This document shows, one piece after another, positions 32,651 to 40,485 of a stretch of DNA of 64,000 nt; within the stretch, counting starts at the first letter, position 1; every line of letters begins with the position of its first letter. The notes beneath the pieces are model-generated. The model did no database searches. It worked only from the letters and a program-made list of their open reading frames with translations, and was not told the origin of the DNA. The DNA comes from Elgaria multicarinata webbii (taxonomy: Eukaryota; Chordata; Lepidosauria; Squamata; Anguidae), in contig NC_086178.1 of assembly GCF_023053635.1 (NCBI RefSeq), positions 28,713,726 to 28,777,725 of the forward strand, read 5' to 3'. The translations under genes and the position numbers were made by a program.

Positions 32651-33377
32651 GAAAGACTGCGATTAGTGGGGCCAAATGGCCATGAATGCATGAAGTACAA
32701 AGGCTTGCACCTTCATACACAAGAGAGAGGCAGACTCTATGAAACTGCATAATCATGTAACATTACAAAAACGAAACTTACCAAGGCATAAGCTTGCTGG
32801 GACAAGAGATTGCTGCATTAGGTGCATAAAGTGTTGTCCTCTGTTGAGTGGGACCATTCGGAACCCCATCCCCCCCCCAAAAAAAACCTACTTATATGTC
32901 CGCCAATCGAGGAAAGCACTTCATGCACCTTATGCAGCAGTTTCTAGTCCACTAAAGCGTGTGGCCATAATGCAGCCGTGTTTAAGATACCACACTCTTC
33001 GCTGATTTCACTACAGCAGACTAATACGGCTGCCCCTCTGAAAATAATAATAGGGGGGAACAACAGGGAGAGGGAAATGCGAACAGGACTGAAGAGATTT
33101 GTCCTTGTTTAGAAGGAAAGAAGGGGTCAATTCTCCTCTTCTCCCACCTCCCGCCCCTGACGACGCTATAAGCGACTGAGCGTCCTGTGGCAATCGAGCC
33201 CTTCTCCCTCCTAAACTCCTCACAGCAATGATATATCGCCGCATTGACTGAACCCTTCTCGGCTCCGTTCAGCCCCATGGCTGCCCCCACACTAAGCATG
33301 ACTCAGACCTCCACACTCCACCCCCCTCACCGAAAGAAGGGGTCGTCCTCGAAGACCCTGGACAGTCCCCCGAACAT
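12956..33377 (-). CDS. MLF1: MLF1, myeloid leukaemia factor 1 (complete)
   Basis: MLF1 is an adaptor protein that binds 14-3-3 and shuttles between cytoplasm and nucleus; it is also expressed in ciliated cells. Coding exons run 33377-33331, 26739-26586, 22010-21966, 21837-21793, 20388-20344, 17274-17188, 16333-16205, 14791-14632, 13854-13722 and 13067-12956. They total 957 bases in one frame: 318 residues plus stop, against 268 in human. Residues 28-33 read RFFSEP, keeping the R-x-x-S-x-P form of the 14-3-3 site (human RSFSEP). The conserved core (SSSVMTYSKKGDEPPKVFQA, then EKMSIGHHIQDRAHV and NKTGDEELNQEFVN) is intact. The extra length comes mainly from a 15-codon exon present three times. 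All introns are GT-AG. The neighbours RSRC1 (upstream) and GFM1 (downstream) match human order. Confidence 0.96.
13722..13854 (-). CDS. MLF1: MLF1 coding exon 7
   Basis: Residues 238-281 plus two bases: AEAHAFDEQWQKEILRFKPS, then GGRNNINAPRHRSIHHVS and KEDATR. It aligns with human SDAHAFDEEWQSEVLKYKPG. The acceptor is GCACAG|CTGAAG; the donor is CAGAAG|GTATAA. Confidence 0.96.
13980..14515 (+). mobile_element. tRNA-type SINE split by a DNA transposon
   Basis: The left SINE part (13980-14083) has GTTAGAGTGCTGGACTGGGA, GAGTTCTAGTC and GCTTGCTGGGTATCTTTGGG. The right part (14430-14515) resumes with CAGCCTAACTTACCTCGCAG and TGTAAGCTGCCTTGGG. Between them is an unrelated inverted-repeat element. 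MLF1 intron 6. Confidence 0.7.
14084..14429. mobile_element. Non-autonomous DNA transposon inside a SINE
   Basis: The ends are diverged inverted repeats: GACACGACAGCCCATTGTGG on the left is mirrored by CCATGGTGGGCTGTCATGTC on the right, each with a TTAATT-type core. Near-identical GTCACTGG/GTCACTGA words flank it and may be an 8-bp target duplication. No coding capacity seen. MLF1 intron 6. Confidence 0.6.
14632..14791 (-). CDS. MLF1: MLF1 coding exon 6
   Basis: Residues 185-237 plus one base: IKETRKAVKDSESGMEKMSI, then GHHIQDRAHVVQKAKNNK and TGDEELNQEFVNLDE. The acceptor is ATACAG|ATTAAA and the donor is GATGAAG|GTAAGA. Confidence 0.97.
14792..16204. other. MLF1 intron 5
   Basis: No exon seen. 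A short palindrome at about 15973-16018 (CCATTGTTTGCTGTTACATC mirrored by AGCACAGCAAACTATGG) looks like a MITE remnant. The rest is unremarkable. Confidence 0.5.
16205..16333 (-). CDS. MLF1: MLF1 coding exon 5
   Basis: 129 bp, residues 142-184: DKMAFDPNAHSFSSSSVMTY, then SKKGDEPPKVFQASAQTR and VAPGG. This is the most conserved part of the MLF family. The acceptor is TTTCAG|GATAAA; the donor is GGAGGG|GTAAGT. Confidence 0.97.
16873..17002. mobile_element. Near-perfect palindromic hAT MITE with 8-bp target duplication
   Basis: Arms run from CAGCCTTTCTCAACCTGGGG at 16873 to its mirror at 17002, with GCCAGCTGGC at the centre. The 8-bp direct repeat CTCTAAGA lies on both sides (16865-16872 and 17003-17010). 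It is in MLF1 intron 4, about 185 bp downstream of the exon 4 donor in the transcript, where it could form a strong RNA hairpin. Confidence 0.9.
17188..17274 (-). CDS. MLF1: MLF1 coding exon 4
   Basis: 87 bp, phase 0, residues 113-141: NMDFRDPFSAMDRMMSNMRN then SMVELQRNF. It aligns with human TMDQMVSNMRNYMQKLERNF. The acceptor is TGACAG|AACATG; the donor is AATTTT|GTAAGT. Confidence 0.95.
18129..18160. repeat. (ATT)n microsatellite
   Basis: About ten uninterrupted ATT units. Confidence 0.95.
18838..18990 (+). repeat. Dispersed repeat, unknown family (copy 1)
   Basis: Shares AAGGCAGAACAGCAAATGGT, a CCCCCACTCCC stretch, the word ACTCAAGGC/ATTCAAGG and CTCCCCGAGAATAAAACTAT with 48975-49110. 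It is an interspersed repeat of unnamed family. Confidence 0.6.
20344..20388 (-). CDS. MLF1: MLF1 cassette exon 3, copy A (third in transcript)
   Basis: Exactly 45 bp, phase 0, coding AMSFPLMPFGCFGGM. The acceptor is TTTCAG|GCCATG and the donor is GGCATG|GTTAGT. It is separated from copy B by about 1.4 kb, which includes a CR1 tail at 21220-21410. Confidence 0.87.
21220..21412 (+). mobile_element. CR1 LINE 3' end
   Basis: CATCTGTCAGGGATGCTTTA, then GGATTCCTGCATTGAACAGG and GGGTTGGACTCAATGGC, ending in ATTCTATGCTTCTATG. Same family and orientation as 11209-11400. It separates MLF1 cassette copies A and B. Confidence 0.92.
21793..21837 (-). CDS. MLF1: MLF1 cassette exon 3, copy B (second in transcript)
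   Basis: Exactly 45 bp, phase 0, coding ATSFPLMPFGSFGGM. The acceptor is TTTCAG|GCAACA and the donor is GGCATG|GTCAGT. It starts 173 bp from copy C, so the intron between them would be only 128 bp. The reading frame is intact. Confidence 0.85.
21966..22010 (-). CDS. MLF1: MLF1 cassette exon 3, copy C (first in transcript)
   Basis: Exactly 45 bp, phase 0 at both ends, coding AMSCPLMPFGSFGGM. The acceptor is TTTCAG|GCGATG and the donor is GGCATG|GTTAGT. The flanks match those of copies A and B (TTTAGTATAC side and GAAAGA side on the plus strand). The peptide resembles the Phe/Gly/Met-rich AVSPFGMLGMSGGF stretch of MLF2. Confidence 0.85.
24780..24990 (+). repeat. Dispersed repeat, unknown family (copy 1)
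   Basis: Shares a word order with 30405-30600: a CTCC-rich start, CTCTGGAGCAGGTTTTAAAG versus CTGGAGTAGATTTGAGAG, G-rich middle, then AGAAGC...TTAACTGGAATACAACC or ATTAATTGGATACAACC. Diverged, family not named. Confidence 0.5.
26089..26183. mobile_element. Short palindromic MITE (CAATCCTA family)
   Basis: CAATCCCATGCATGTCTACT, CAGAAGAAAGCCC, a TTAAATTTAA centre, GGGTCTCACTTCCAGGTAAG and a TGTGAATAGTACTG end. MLF1 intron 2. Confidence 0.65.
26586..26739 (-). CDS. MLF1: MLF1 coding exon 2
   Basis: Encodes residues 16-67, starting DPFAAHNEHLRRFFSEPFGR and continuing DPFLAIKDGG to MALRDNHK. It contains the 14-3-3-type motif RFFSEP with Ser-31 as the likely phospho-acceptor. The acceptor is TCTTCAG|GGATCC and the donor is CACAAG|GTATGT. 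It ends in phase 0. Confidence 0.96.
27270..28372. mobile_element. Non-autonomous DNA transposon carrying a nested hAT element
   Basis: The left end TGCGTTTGGATGACACATAA...CATGATGGGTTAATTAAGCC is mirrored by the right end TTAGCCCATCATGGCTTAAA...TGATGTCCGAACGCAA. No transposase seen. A separate 429-bp element sits inside at 27541-27969. No clean target duplication was found for the outer element. MLF1 intron 1. Confidence 0.65.
27541..27969. mobile_element. Charlie-like hAT MITE nested in a DNA transposon
   Basis: The right end GGTTGAGAACCACTG is the classic Charlie-type hAT terminus (CAGTGGTTCTCAACC). The left end CGTGGGTTCTCAAC is a mutated mirror. The 8-bp repeat CGTTAAAG flanks it (27533-27540 and 27970-27977). 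The interior holds G-rich GGGGGG runs near both ends and has no coding capacity. Confidence 0.82.
30405..30600 (+). repeat. Dispersed repeat, unknown family (copy 2)
   Basis: Partner of 24780-24990. It contains CACCTCCCCAATCTGCTCTG, CTTCTGGAGTAGATTTGAGA, a run of ten G at about 30512 and CCATTAACTGGAATACAACC. Confidence 0.5.
31573..31664. mobile_element. Short palindromic MITE (CAATCCTA family)
   Basis: GCAGCACAATCCTATACATG, TTTATTCAGCAATACATTCC, then GTTATCCCAAGTAAGTGAG and TTTAAGATTGAAGCC. MLF1 intron 1. Confidence 0.6.
32440..33036. mobile_element. Terminal-inverted repeat element, possibly Penelope-like
   Basis: The left end AGGGTAGCCCTGTTAGTTTG is mirrored by the right end GACTAATACGGCTGCCCCTC. 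Inside the left end is ACAGATTTATTGTAGCATAA; mirrored phrases such as AAGGCATAAGCTTGCTGGGA are on the right. This head-to-head layout and wording resemble reptile Penelope-like element ends, but no reverse transcriptase is visible, so the class is uncertain. MLF1 intron 1. Confidence 0.5.
32580..32648. repeat. (TG)n and (AC)n microsatellites, mutually inverted
   Basis: A TG run at 32580-32601 is followed after 15 bases by an AC run at 32617-32648. The two can pair into a hairpin. Confidence 0.9.
33331..33377 (-). CDS. MLF1: MLF1 coding exon 1
   Basis: Encodes MFGGLSRVFEDDPFF plus two bases of Arg-16, matching the human MLF1 start (MFRMLNSSFEDDPFF). The donor is TTTCG|GTGAGG. It is embedded in the CpG-rich promoter region. 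Confidence 0.95.
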
Positions 33378-33650
33378 GACTCCGACTTCTGGAGGCGCCT
33401 CTTCCCCGGCTGCGGATGCTGCTTCAGCCCGGCTCTACTCAAGCTCTGCCCGTTGAGGCCTCCCCTGCGAAGAGCCCTAACAGCGAGCCTCCCCCATTCC
33501 CGCCCCGCCCCCTTTCCCGGCTCGGAATCTGCGCCTCTCCTTTCCCATTGGCTCTGGCTCACATCCAACATGGCGGTAGGCGACAATAGGGCGGGGCTGC
33601 TACTATAGCAACCGGTTCCGAGGCCGGGCCTCTCGCTCGGACCCAGTTTG
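33378..33650 (-). promoter_or_regulatory. MLF1: MLF1 CpG-island promoter
   Basis: CpG-rich DNA surrounds MLF1 exon 1 (about 33140-33750). Upstream of the start codon lie a CCAAT box in inverted form (CCCATTGGCTC at 33545-33555), the YY1-type word AACATGGCGG (33567-33576) and, on the minus strand, GTTGCTATAGTAGC (about 33600-33613), which resembles a degenerate RFX X-box. MLF1 is expressed in ciliated cells, so an RFX site would make sense, but the match is imperfect. No TATA box is obvious. Confidence 0.6.
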
Positions 33651-33921
33651 TTTGGGTTGTTTCTTATTGGGGCTGCTGCTCTCTCCGGTTTATCCACCGC
33701 ACCCCTTCCTCCGGGGAATTCCAACTTCCCCCGGGATCTCACGGAGAAAGCCGCCAAAAGCAGGGTTGAAACGCAACAAAAAGTTAGGCAGCTGGGTCAA
33801 AAGTGTGTTGCAGGATGAAAGCGCCGTCTGCGCAATCACTTCAATGCGCAATGTCAACTCCTTTTTGGATGATGATGATTAATAAAAAAAATCTACCCCT
33901 ATTTTTTTAAAAAATAAAATG

Positions 33922-33981
33922 TACACAAGGCGGCTTAACGTTTCTACAGCACCATGTACATTGATGGTGCTATATAAATAA

Positions 33982-34015
<34 letters not shown>
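33922..34015 (+). mobile_element. L2-type LINE 3' end ending in (AAT)n
   Basis: GGCGGCTTAACGTTTCTACA, GCACCATGTACATTGATGGT, GCTATATAAATAAATTAATA and then about eight AAT units. The same 3' end appears in reverse at 47928-47975. Confidence 0.7.
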
Positions 34016-34017
<2 letters not shown>

Positions 34018-34420
34018 CTACCTTAAGGTCGTCCTCAGGGGTCCTTCTCCGTGAGCCCCTGCCAAAGGAAGTGAGGCAGGTGGCTACCAGGAGGAAGGCC
34101 TTCTCTGCTGTGGAATGAGCTCCCTGAGGAGGTTCGCTTGGCACCTACATTATATGCTTTTAGACGCCGGGTGAAGACCTTTTCATTCTCCCAGCATTTT
34201 AACAGTCCATAAATAAATTTTAACTTGGTGTTTTAAATTGGTTATTTTGCATTGCTGCTGTTTTTATCTGGTTGAGCTTTTAAATTGTATTTTATATTAT
34301 GGTTTTATACTGTTGTTTTATACTTTGAATGTTTTTAATTTTTGTGAACCGTCCAGAGAGCTCTGGCTATTGGGCGGTATAGAAATGTAATTAATAATAA
34401 ATAAATAAATAAATAAGGAG
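34016..34420 (+). mobile_element. L2-type LINE 3' end
   Basis: Contains decayed C-terminal codons (GAGGAAGGCCTTCTCTGCTG, then TTTTAGACGCCGGGTGAAGA), a T-rich 3' UTR and the end CTCTGGCTATTGGGCGGTAT followed by (TAAA)n. A second copy of the same family lies in reverse at 63000-63390. Confidence 0.8.
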
Positions 34421-35510
34421 GCTTACATACAATCAGTACAAAGTGAGATAAAAATATAAAGCAAACAAGGAAAACGAACAGCACTTAAAAATGAACAGCA
34501 GTTTAAAAAAGATACAATAAAATCTTTGTTTTGCACGACGGATGTATTTTATTAAAAACAAAAACTTTTGATGACTCACAAAAGGGAAAACAAACCCACC
34601 AATGATCTACTCTTGTCTTTGTTTTTAACAACGCCCATGGTCTGATAACATGTTTTAAATTTATAAAGTACAACTGTCCATCTAAACTAATCTTTGTTAA
34701 GTGATCCTAAGTAAGTGATAGTCTTGCTTCCTTAAGAACTTAAGTACTACCTTACAAAACCCACTCAGCCCTTAAGGCAAGCATACATTGCAATCAAACA
34801 ACACACACAAAATGGTGCTAGTGGGCCACCAATTGACTACTGTCTTCTATCTGTCCACACTTGCTTTAGAACTGTTTTTGAACTTAGCAATTCCAGGATC
34901 TTTTTCTTCTCATCAACACTGTCCTGCTGTGCCTAGTTTACTTAAGTTTTAATATAACTGTCACGGTCTGTTGTGGGGTTGTTGTTGTTTTCATTTACAT
35001 CTGACCTATTCACATCCCCCCAAACCCTCTACAGTCATATGTACCTGCCAACAAAGGATAACGTGCATCTGCTGAAGTGTCCTCTAGAAGAAAGCTTATG
35101 CCATAATGAATTTGTTAGTCTTTACCATGCCACATGAGAAACTGTTGCTTTTGCTTTTGAACTGGTGCCTTCTAGCTAAAGTGACTCCTTTCAGTGGGTG
35201 TTATGTGGACTGTAGAAGTCCCCTTATTTATTTGTAAGGGGGCATGCATAGAATTGCATCCTTACTGTTGTTGGTTTTTAATTGTTTTAATAGTTGTGAT
35301 TTTTTATTATATGGTTATTTTTCCCATTGTTTTGTAAGCCATCTTGGGAGAGTGAATACTTTAAAAGGCAGGATGGACATCTATAAAATAAATAAATTCA
35401 TTGACATAATTTTATACAACTCTATCACTATCTTCCTTAGTCATTTTCTTTAAATAAAGTAAGAGCCGCAAATTATCTTTCTTTGGAAGAAAGATACTCC
35501 AGTACTTGAA
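34421..35510. other. Intergenic DNA, right of MLF1
   Basis: AT-rich. A stretch at 35230-35400 ends ATTGTTTTGTAAGCCATCTT, GGGAGAGTG and ATAAAATAAATAAATTC, which resembles a LINE/SINE 3' tail. No gene seen. Confidence 0.4.
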
Positions 35511-35511
35511 C

Positions 35512-35559
<48 letters not shown>

Positions 35560-35690
35560 TAAATTTATTCTTACCCTCCTCTCCCTTTGGATCGAGGCGG
35601 GGAACAACATTAGAACAGGAATCAATACATCTTAAAAATTATTGATTTAACATTGATCTGGATAGGCCTGCCAGAAAAGGCTAGTATTTA
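35511..35690 (-). mobile_element. (AAT)n plus LINE/SINE 3' end, antisense
   Basis: About sixteen AAT units (35511-35560) followed by TTATTCTTACCCTCCTCTCC, TTTGGATCGAGGCGGGGAAC, the usual antisense 3' end of a reptile retroelement. Confidence 0.6.
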
Positions 35691-35994
35691 TGATTATGAT
35701 TCTCTTTTCTGTACATTTACCAGCTCTATATCTTTTTGGAGATGGAGCAACAATAACATTTACAGTATTCCAAATGCAACTGCACCATGGATTTATATTT
35801 AGTTTAGTAATACTAAATCTTAGTAATATTAAACTAAGGTAGTGGAAAACAGAGTATGCAAGAACAGTTCCTTAACCCCTTCCCCAAACCGCTCCCAATA
35901 GCTCCTTAGAATTCAATGGGAGCCAATAAAAACTGAGCCGGGCTCATCTGCCTAGCCCTGCAATGAATTAAATTTCTTGATCATGCTAGAGTGT

Positions 35995-36190
35995 GACAAA
36001 GTCTGGTGAGCATAGGAAGCTGCCTTATAATGAGTCCCCATATGTTGATCTAGCTTGGTATAGTTGAATGGCAGTTGCCTTTCCAGGGTCTTAGGAAGGA
36101 GGAGATTTTCCTGACCTACCTGAAGATGGCAGGAATTGAACCTGGTATCTTCTGCATACTCCATCACTGAGCTACATCCCCTAGCACAGA
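35995..36190 (-). mobile_element. tRNA-type SINE (second family)
   Basis: CATAGGAAGCTGCCTTATAA, TGAGTCCCCATATGTTGATC, then GGCAGGAATTGAACCTGGTA and CATCACTGAGCTACATCCCC. The last two are antisense B- and A-box regions of a tRNA head. Confidence 0.7.
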
Positions 36191-38016
36191 CATAGAAGCA
36201 GAAATGAGTTATGATGCTACTCTCCTCTCCAATCACCTAATAGTTTTCCATTTATTGCTGAGATTTTGTAAGTAATTCCCTTTCCCCTTTAACTTGACAA
36301 AAGCTATGTTTTGGATTCTTGCAATGACAGCAGAAACATGATCTGGATCATTAGAGGAACTCAGCAATCCTGCTTTAAATGACATCATCATAAATGACAA
36401 TCCATTCTAGGGCTTAGCTGATGCAGTAATTTTAATTGTCCCATACCTACACCAATATTTGTCATTAGAACAACCTTAAAGTTACCTTGAATGGCTAAAT
36501 GACAATTCAGGTTGCCCAGCTGGCACCAACACACACACACACACAAAATAATAAATCCCATCAGGGTCAATATGACTCCCCCGCCCCTGCATTTGCCTTT
36601 CAAGGACCTGGCACTGCAGCTCTGCAGTCCTGCTGATAACCTTCCTCAAGGTGGATGTGAAGCCTCCATGAGGCTCGTTGTGGAGGAGGAGGAATACATT
36701 GCTAAGGAAACGCTTGGGGGAAGATTAGTCATTCACAGAAGCTCATGTGGGGGTGGGTGAAGCATGCTACAGCACCCTAAGGAGCCCATAGAAGGAACTT
36801 TGCCCCAGGGTCCCTCAAACCTGGCACCGGGCATGCCCAACTTGCTGGTGTGAGACAAAGCAATTTTTGTGAAACTGGAATACCCGTCTGAATATATGTA
36901 TTCAGACAAGCTGAGTACATATATCTCAAAGAACACAACCACCCGCTTCTAAAAAACAACAACACCTCATGTCTGACCAAGTTCAGAAAGGTGAAAGGAG
37001 TATTTTTATGTGGAATACAAAAAACAAAACAAAAACAAAAACCCAACCCTCAGCTAAAGGACAATTAGTGGCAGAGGAAAATGCCTTCCCAGCTCTGTAA
37101 GGAACCAACACTTAGCAGCAGCCTATCAGAACATGATGCGGAACAGGAATTCCACTAGTAAAAGGCACAAGAAAGAGCACACATGGGCTTTAGGGAACCA
37201 GCTCAAAAGGCCACTTTTTGCTGAACTCTTAAGTGAGCACACAGTTCAACCAATCACAATGAATGACACCATTCGAAATTGCCTGGCCCCACCCCAGAAA
37301 TAATGGGTGTTCTTCCCACTATTCTCACCAGCTCTTCCTTCAAGAAAGCCACACAAAGTGGTGGTGATGGGCCATGTGAAGACAGACCTAGAGCAGATGC
37401 AACTGTAACATCTTCCATCACAGTGCTGCAGTTCCTATGCTTCATGTCTTGGAATTTTGAAATGGGTCTCAAGCCTCTTATCCTTCATAACTTGGATTCA
37501 TTTTTCTCCTGCTTCACATCTAGAAGCAATTTAAGTCAAACTGTTACTAATTCAATTCTGTGGGATATACAGCACTTTAACCCTTAGGAACTGCTATGGG
37601 GACAGGAGATTGGTGGTTCTGAGGAGGAGGATCTCTCAAAAAAGTCAAAAGAAAATGCCCATTTGCATATTCAAATATGCATGTACAGGTGCAAATTTAG
37701 AAATAATAACTGTTATTTAAATAAAAATGCAAGACATATCTCCATAGTGGAGAAGACTGATTAGGTGGTCTGTGTGTCTGCTGCCCAGGTGCCAAGAGTT
37801 GATGGGCAGATTCATGGCCCCTTCTCACCCCTTCTGATGGTCCTTTTAAACCAGACTTGGATTGGATAGCCCATGAAATAGAGGAGAATTTCAAAGAAAG
37901 GCCTGTTCTCTGAAAGGTCTCCAAAATAGAGGACTGTTGTCTGTGAAGCAGGGGACCAGGATACCCTATGAGAAGATTGTGAAGAGGGAAAGGCAGGGTG
38001 GAGAGATTCTGAGGAC

Positions 38017-38019
<3 letters not shown>
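36191..38019. other. Intergenic DNA
   Basis: An (AC)n tract at 36529-36545 is the only clear repeat. The remainder is unassigned; no exon of a known gene was seen. Confidence 0.4.

Positions 38020-38072
<53 letters not shown>
38020..38072. repeat. (GA)n microsatellite
   Basis: About 26 GA units ending where a MITE begins; a further short GA run follows the MITE at 38168-38184. Confidence 0.95.
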
Positions 38073-38075
<3 letters not shown>

Positions 38076-38165
38076 AGTTCAGACGACATGTTAATCAATG
38101 GTTGTTTCCCATTCTATTCCTATTACACCCCACCCCAGTTGATTAGTGTGCCGTCCAAACTCAGC
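38072..38165. mobile_element. Short MITE inserted at a (GA)n tract
   Basis: The left end CTGAGTTCAGACGACATGTT is mirrored by the right end TGCCGTCCAAACTCAG, with AATCAA/TTGATT inside each arm. The end sequence is related to the element at 1134-1755. GA repeats lie on both sides. Confidence 0.75.
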
Positions 38166-38184
38166 CAATGAGAGAGAGAGAGAG

Positions 38185-39528
38185 AATAGATCTTGAGGGA
38201 AGTTGTTGGAAGAGATTTTGAATGGACCATCGAGGAGAGAACAGCTGCCACCTTCTGCCCGGCCACAGTGACTATCCAACAGCTGCTCTACAACGTCACA
38301 GGAGACTGAGCCCTACGGCTTCCAAGCCTGGGACTACAATTCGTGACAGGTTTTAAGAACTCATCTCTCAAGCTGTGGCTCATCTAATTATTGGACTCCT
38401 TTCCCCCCCCTATTTTGTTGTTAAGAGATTAAATTGTTTATTCATCTTAACGTTCTTTGTGCTTCCTCCCTTCTCCCTCTCCCTGTTAAATAAATCCAAT
38501 TCTTGTTTCTTTATATCCTAATAACTCGCCCACTGGGTTTCCCCTACCCCCTTTTAGGGAACAAGGGGTCAGGAGGCACCATACTATTATTTTGGGCCCC
38601 AGCACTTCTCCTCTCACTCATCCCACTACTGTGTGAACCAGGTCCCCACAACCAAAAGTGGCTGCTGGTAGGGATTGTGAGGTTGCACAGTACAGTAACT
38701 AGGCATTCATGTAGGAATCTGTGAGGGGGAGATATCCCCTCTTTTATAGCTTTGTGAGAAAGGGGGACACACAAATATATATAAAATACTTTATTACTCA
38801 GTTCATTGTATAATTACCTCTGTTAATGCCCAATTATAATCAATTTCTCAATACTATAATAAGTTGTGCAGAGTCTGTTGTTTTAACTTTGTTTAGTACT
38901 TAGACAAACAGAACCTTGATATCCAGTCTTAGAAAGAAAACTCTTGTTGTATGGCACATCTTTAGTGTTGAAAGTATTCTGATCAGCCATTGGCTTCTAT
39001 GTTTTTATACATATTTCCTTCCATGCTTTGGATTTCACTGTTTAACTCCTTATGAATATATAAAAGCAGTGTCCCATTGAGGCACCAATGGTTCAGAAGC
39101 TCCTACCCAATTAAAAAGAAACACAGGACCCTCCAATATTTAGTTTATGCCACTTCTTTCCTTTGGACAGGAGAAGAGCACTAAAATATGGGCCACCTTA
39201 GGTATGAATGAAGGGTACAGACAATATTGGTGGAAAGTGAAACACTCTGGAGAAGAAAAAACCAGTTCAGAGGCATGATGACAACTGCTAGAAAAATAAG
39301 GTTCCTTCAAAAGCATTCCTTCCATGAGCTCAAACGGCAGCCCCATCGAAACCATGTTAAACTCCCACCTGTCAAACCTAGGTACCACTGGTTACCTCCC
39401 CATTCAGTAATGTATGATCATGGAGGTGGCTAAGATAACTTTCCCCCTTTTCTTCTCCAGATGCTATTTAATGCCACCCAGGACTTTAATGTGCTATTTG
39501 CCAATCCCAATAAAATAATTAAACATCT
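38185..39528. other. Intergenic DNA
   Basis: The 38270-38760 part is moderately GC-rich with pyrimidine tracts and an AATAAA. I looked for element ends and found none that I can support. No gene seen. Confidence 0.35.
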
Positions 39529-39724
39529 TGTGGTGACTGTATAGGCATTGTACCTTTAAGAGAGATGGGGTTATACCCAGCTAAAGGAAGGCAGCCTATA
39601 AAAGGAAATTGAGAATAGTAATTGGGGGGCTTAGTCAGGCATAGTGCTAGTGCTGCTAGCTTTGTGATGGATACTTTTAAATAAAGGATGTATATTTTAC
39701 TCTGCCTCTCTTTTGGATACAGCA
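39529..39724 (+). mobile_element. Solo LTR of an LTR retrotransposon (fossil)
   Basis: A 196-bp unit begins TGTGGTGACTG and ends GGATACAGCA, with the 5-bp direct repeat CATCT on both sides (39524-39528 and 39725-39729). Inside are a TATA-like TATAAAAG (39597) and AATAAA (39680) in the right order for a plus-strand LTR. No internal region or second LTR is present. Family not named. Confidence 0.72.
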
Positions 39725-39907
39725 CATCTTTAGGAACGTTATTAATAACAATAAAGATTCCTAGATGCTGTATAAGCAAAGATGAAAAACAATTAGTAAA
39801 CCTGGAAGTTTCTGCTCACAGGCTTACTATCTAATAAATGCAAAACAAAACAAAAAAGGAATGGGGGGGGAAACAGGTGGGGGTAGTAAATGGAGGTACT
39901 AAGTACA

Positions 39908-40485
39908 TACATAAGAACATCAGAAGTGCCATGCTGGATCAGACCAAGGGTCCATCTAGTCCAGCACTATGTTCACCCAGTGGCCAAACAGCCATTGGCC
40001 AGGGATGAACAAGCAGGACATGGTGCAACAGCACCCTCTCACCCATGTTCCACAGCAACTGGTGCACACAGTCTTACTGCCTAGAGTACTGGAGATAGCA
40101 CACAACTATCAGGGCTAGTAGCCATTGATAGCTTTCGCCTCCAGGAATTTATCCAACCCACTTTTAAAGCCATCCAAATTGGAGGCCATCACTACATCTT
40201 GTGGTAGTGAGTTCCATCATTTAACTATGCACTGTGTGAAGAAGTACTTCCTTTTATTTTTCCTGGATTTCCCACCAATCAACTTCATGGGATGACCCCA
40301 GGTTCTAGCATTTTGAGAGAGGGAGAAAAATGTCTCCTTATCCACATTCTCCATACTATGCATAATTTTGTACACCTCTGTCATGTCTCCCCTTAGCCTC
40401 CTTTTTTCCAAGCTAAACAATCCCAGTTGATGTAACCTTCCCTCATAGGGGAGATGCTCCAGCCCCTTAATCATTTTACCTTGCC
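39908..40485 (-). mobile_element. CR1 LINE fragment, antisense
   Basis: The minus strand encodes the typical CR1 C-terminus: YEGRLHQLGLFSLEKRRLRG, then DMTEVYKIMHSMENVDKETF and HPMKLIGGKSRKNKRKYFFT. The plus-strand start ATAAGAACATCAGAAGTGCC with CATGCTGGATCAGACCAAGG is the usual 3' part of such copies in reptiles. The coding part is open for about 85 codons, then is cut off on the right. Confidence 0.9.

Noticed and set aside
33652-33882. A 76-codon plus-strand open frame to the right of the MLF1 promoter
   Set aside because: It lies in CpG-rich DNA where open frames are common, has no recognisable domain, no visible splice structure and ends in a (GAT)n low-complexity tail.
38270-38760. 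Possible LTR-like stretch with AATAAA and pyrimidine tracts
   Set aside because: I found no matching TG...CA ends or target duplication, so it is left unassigned.
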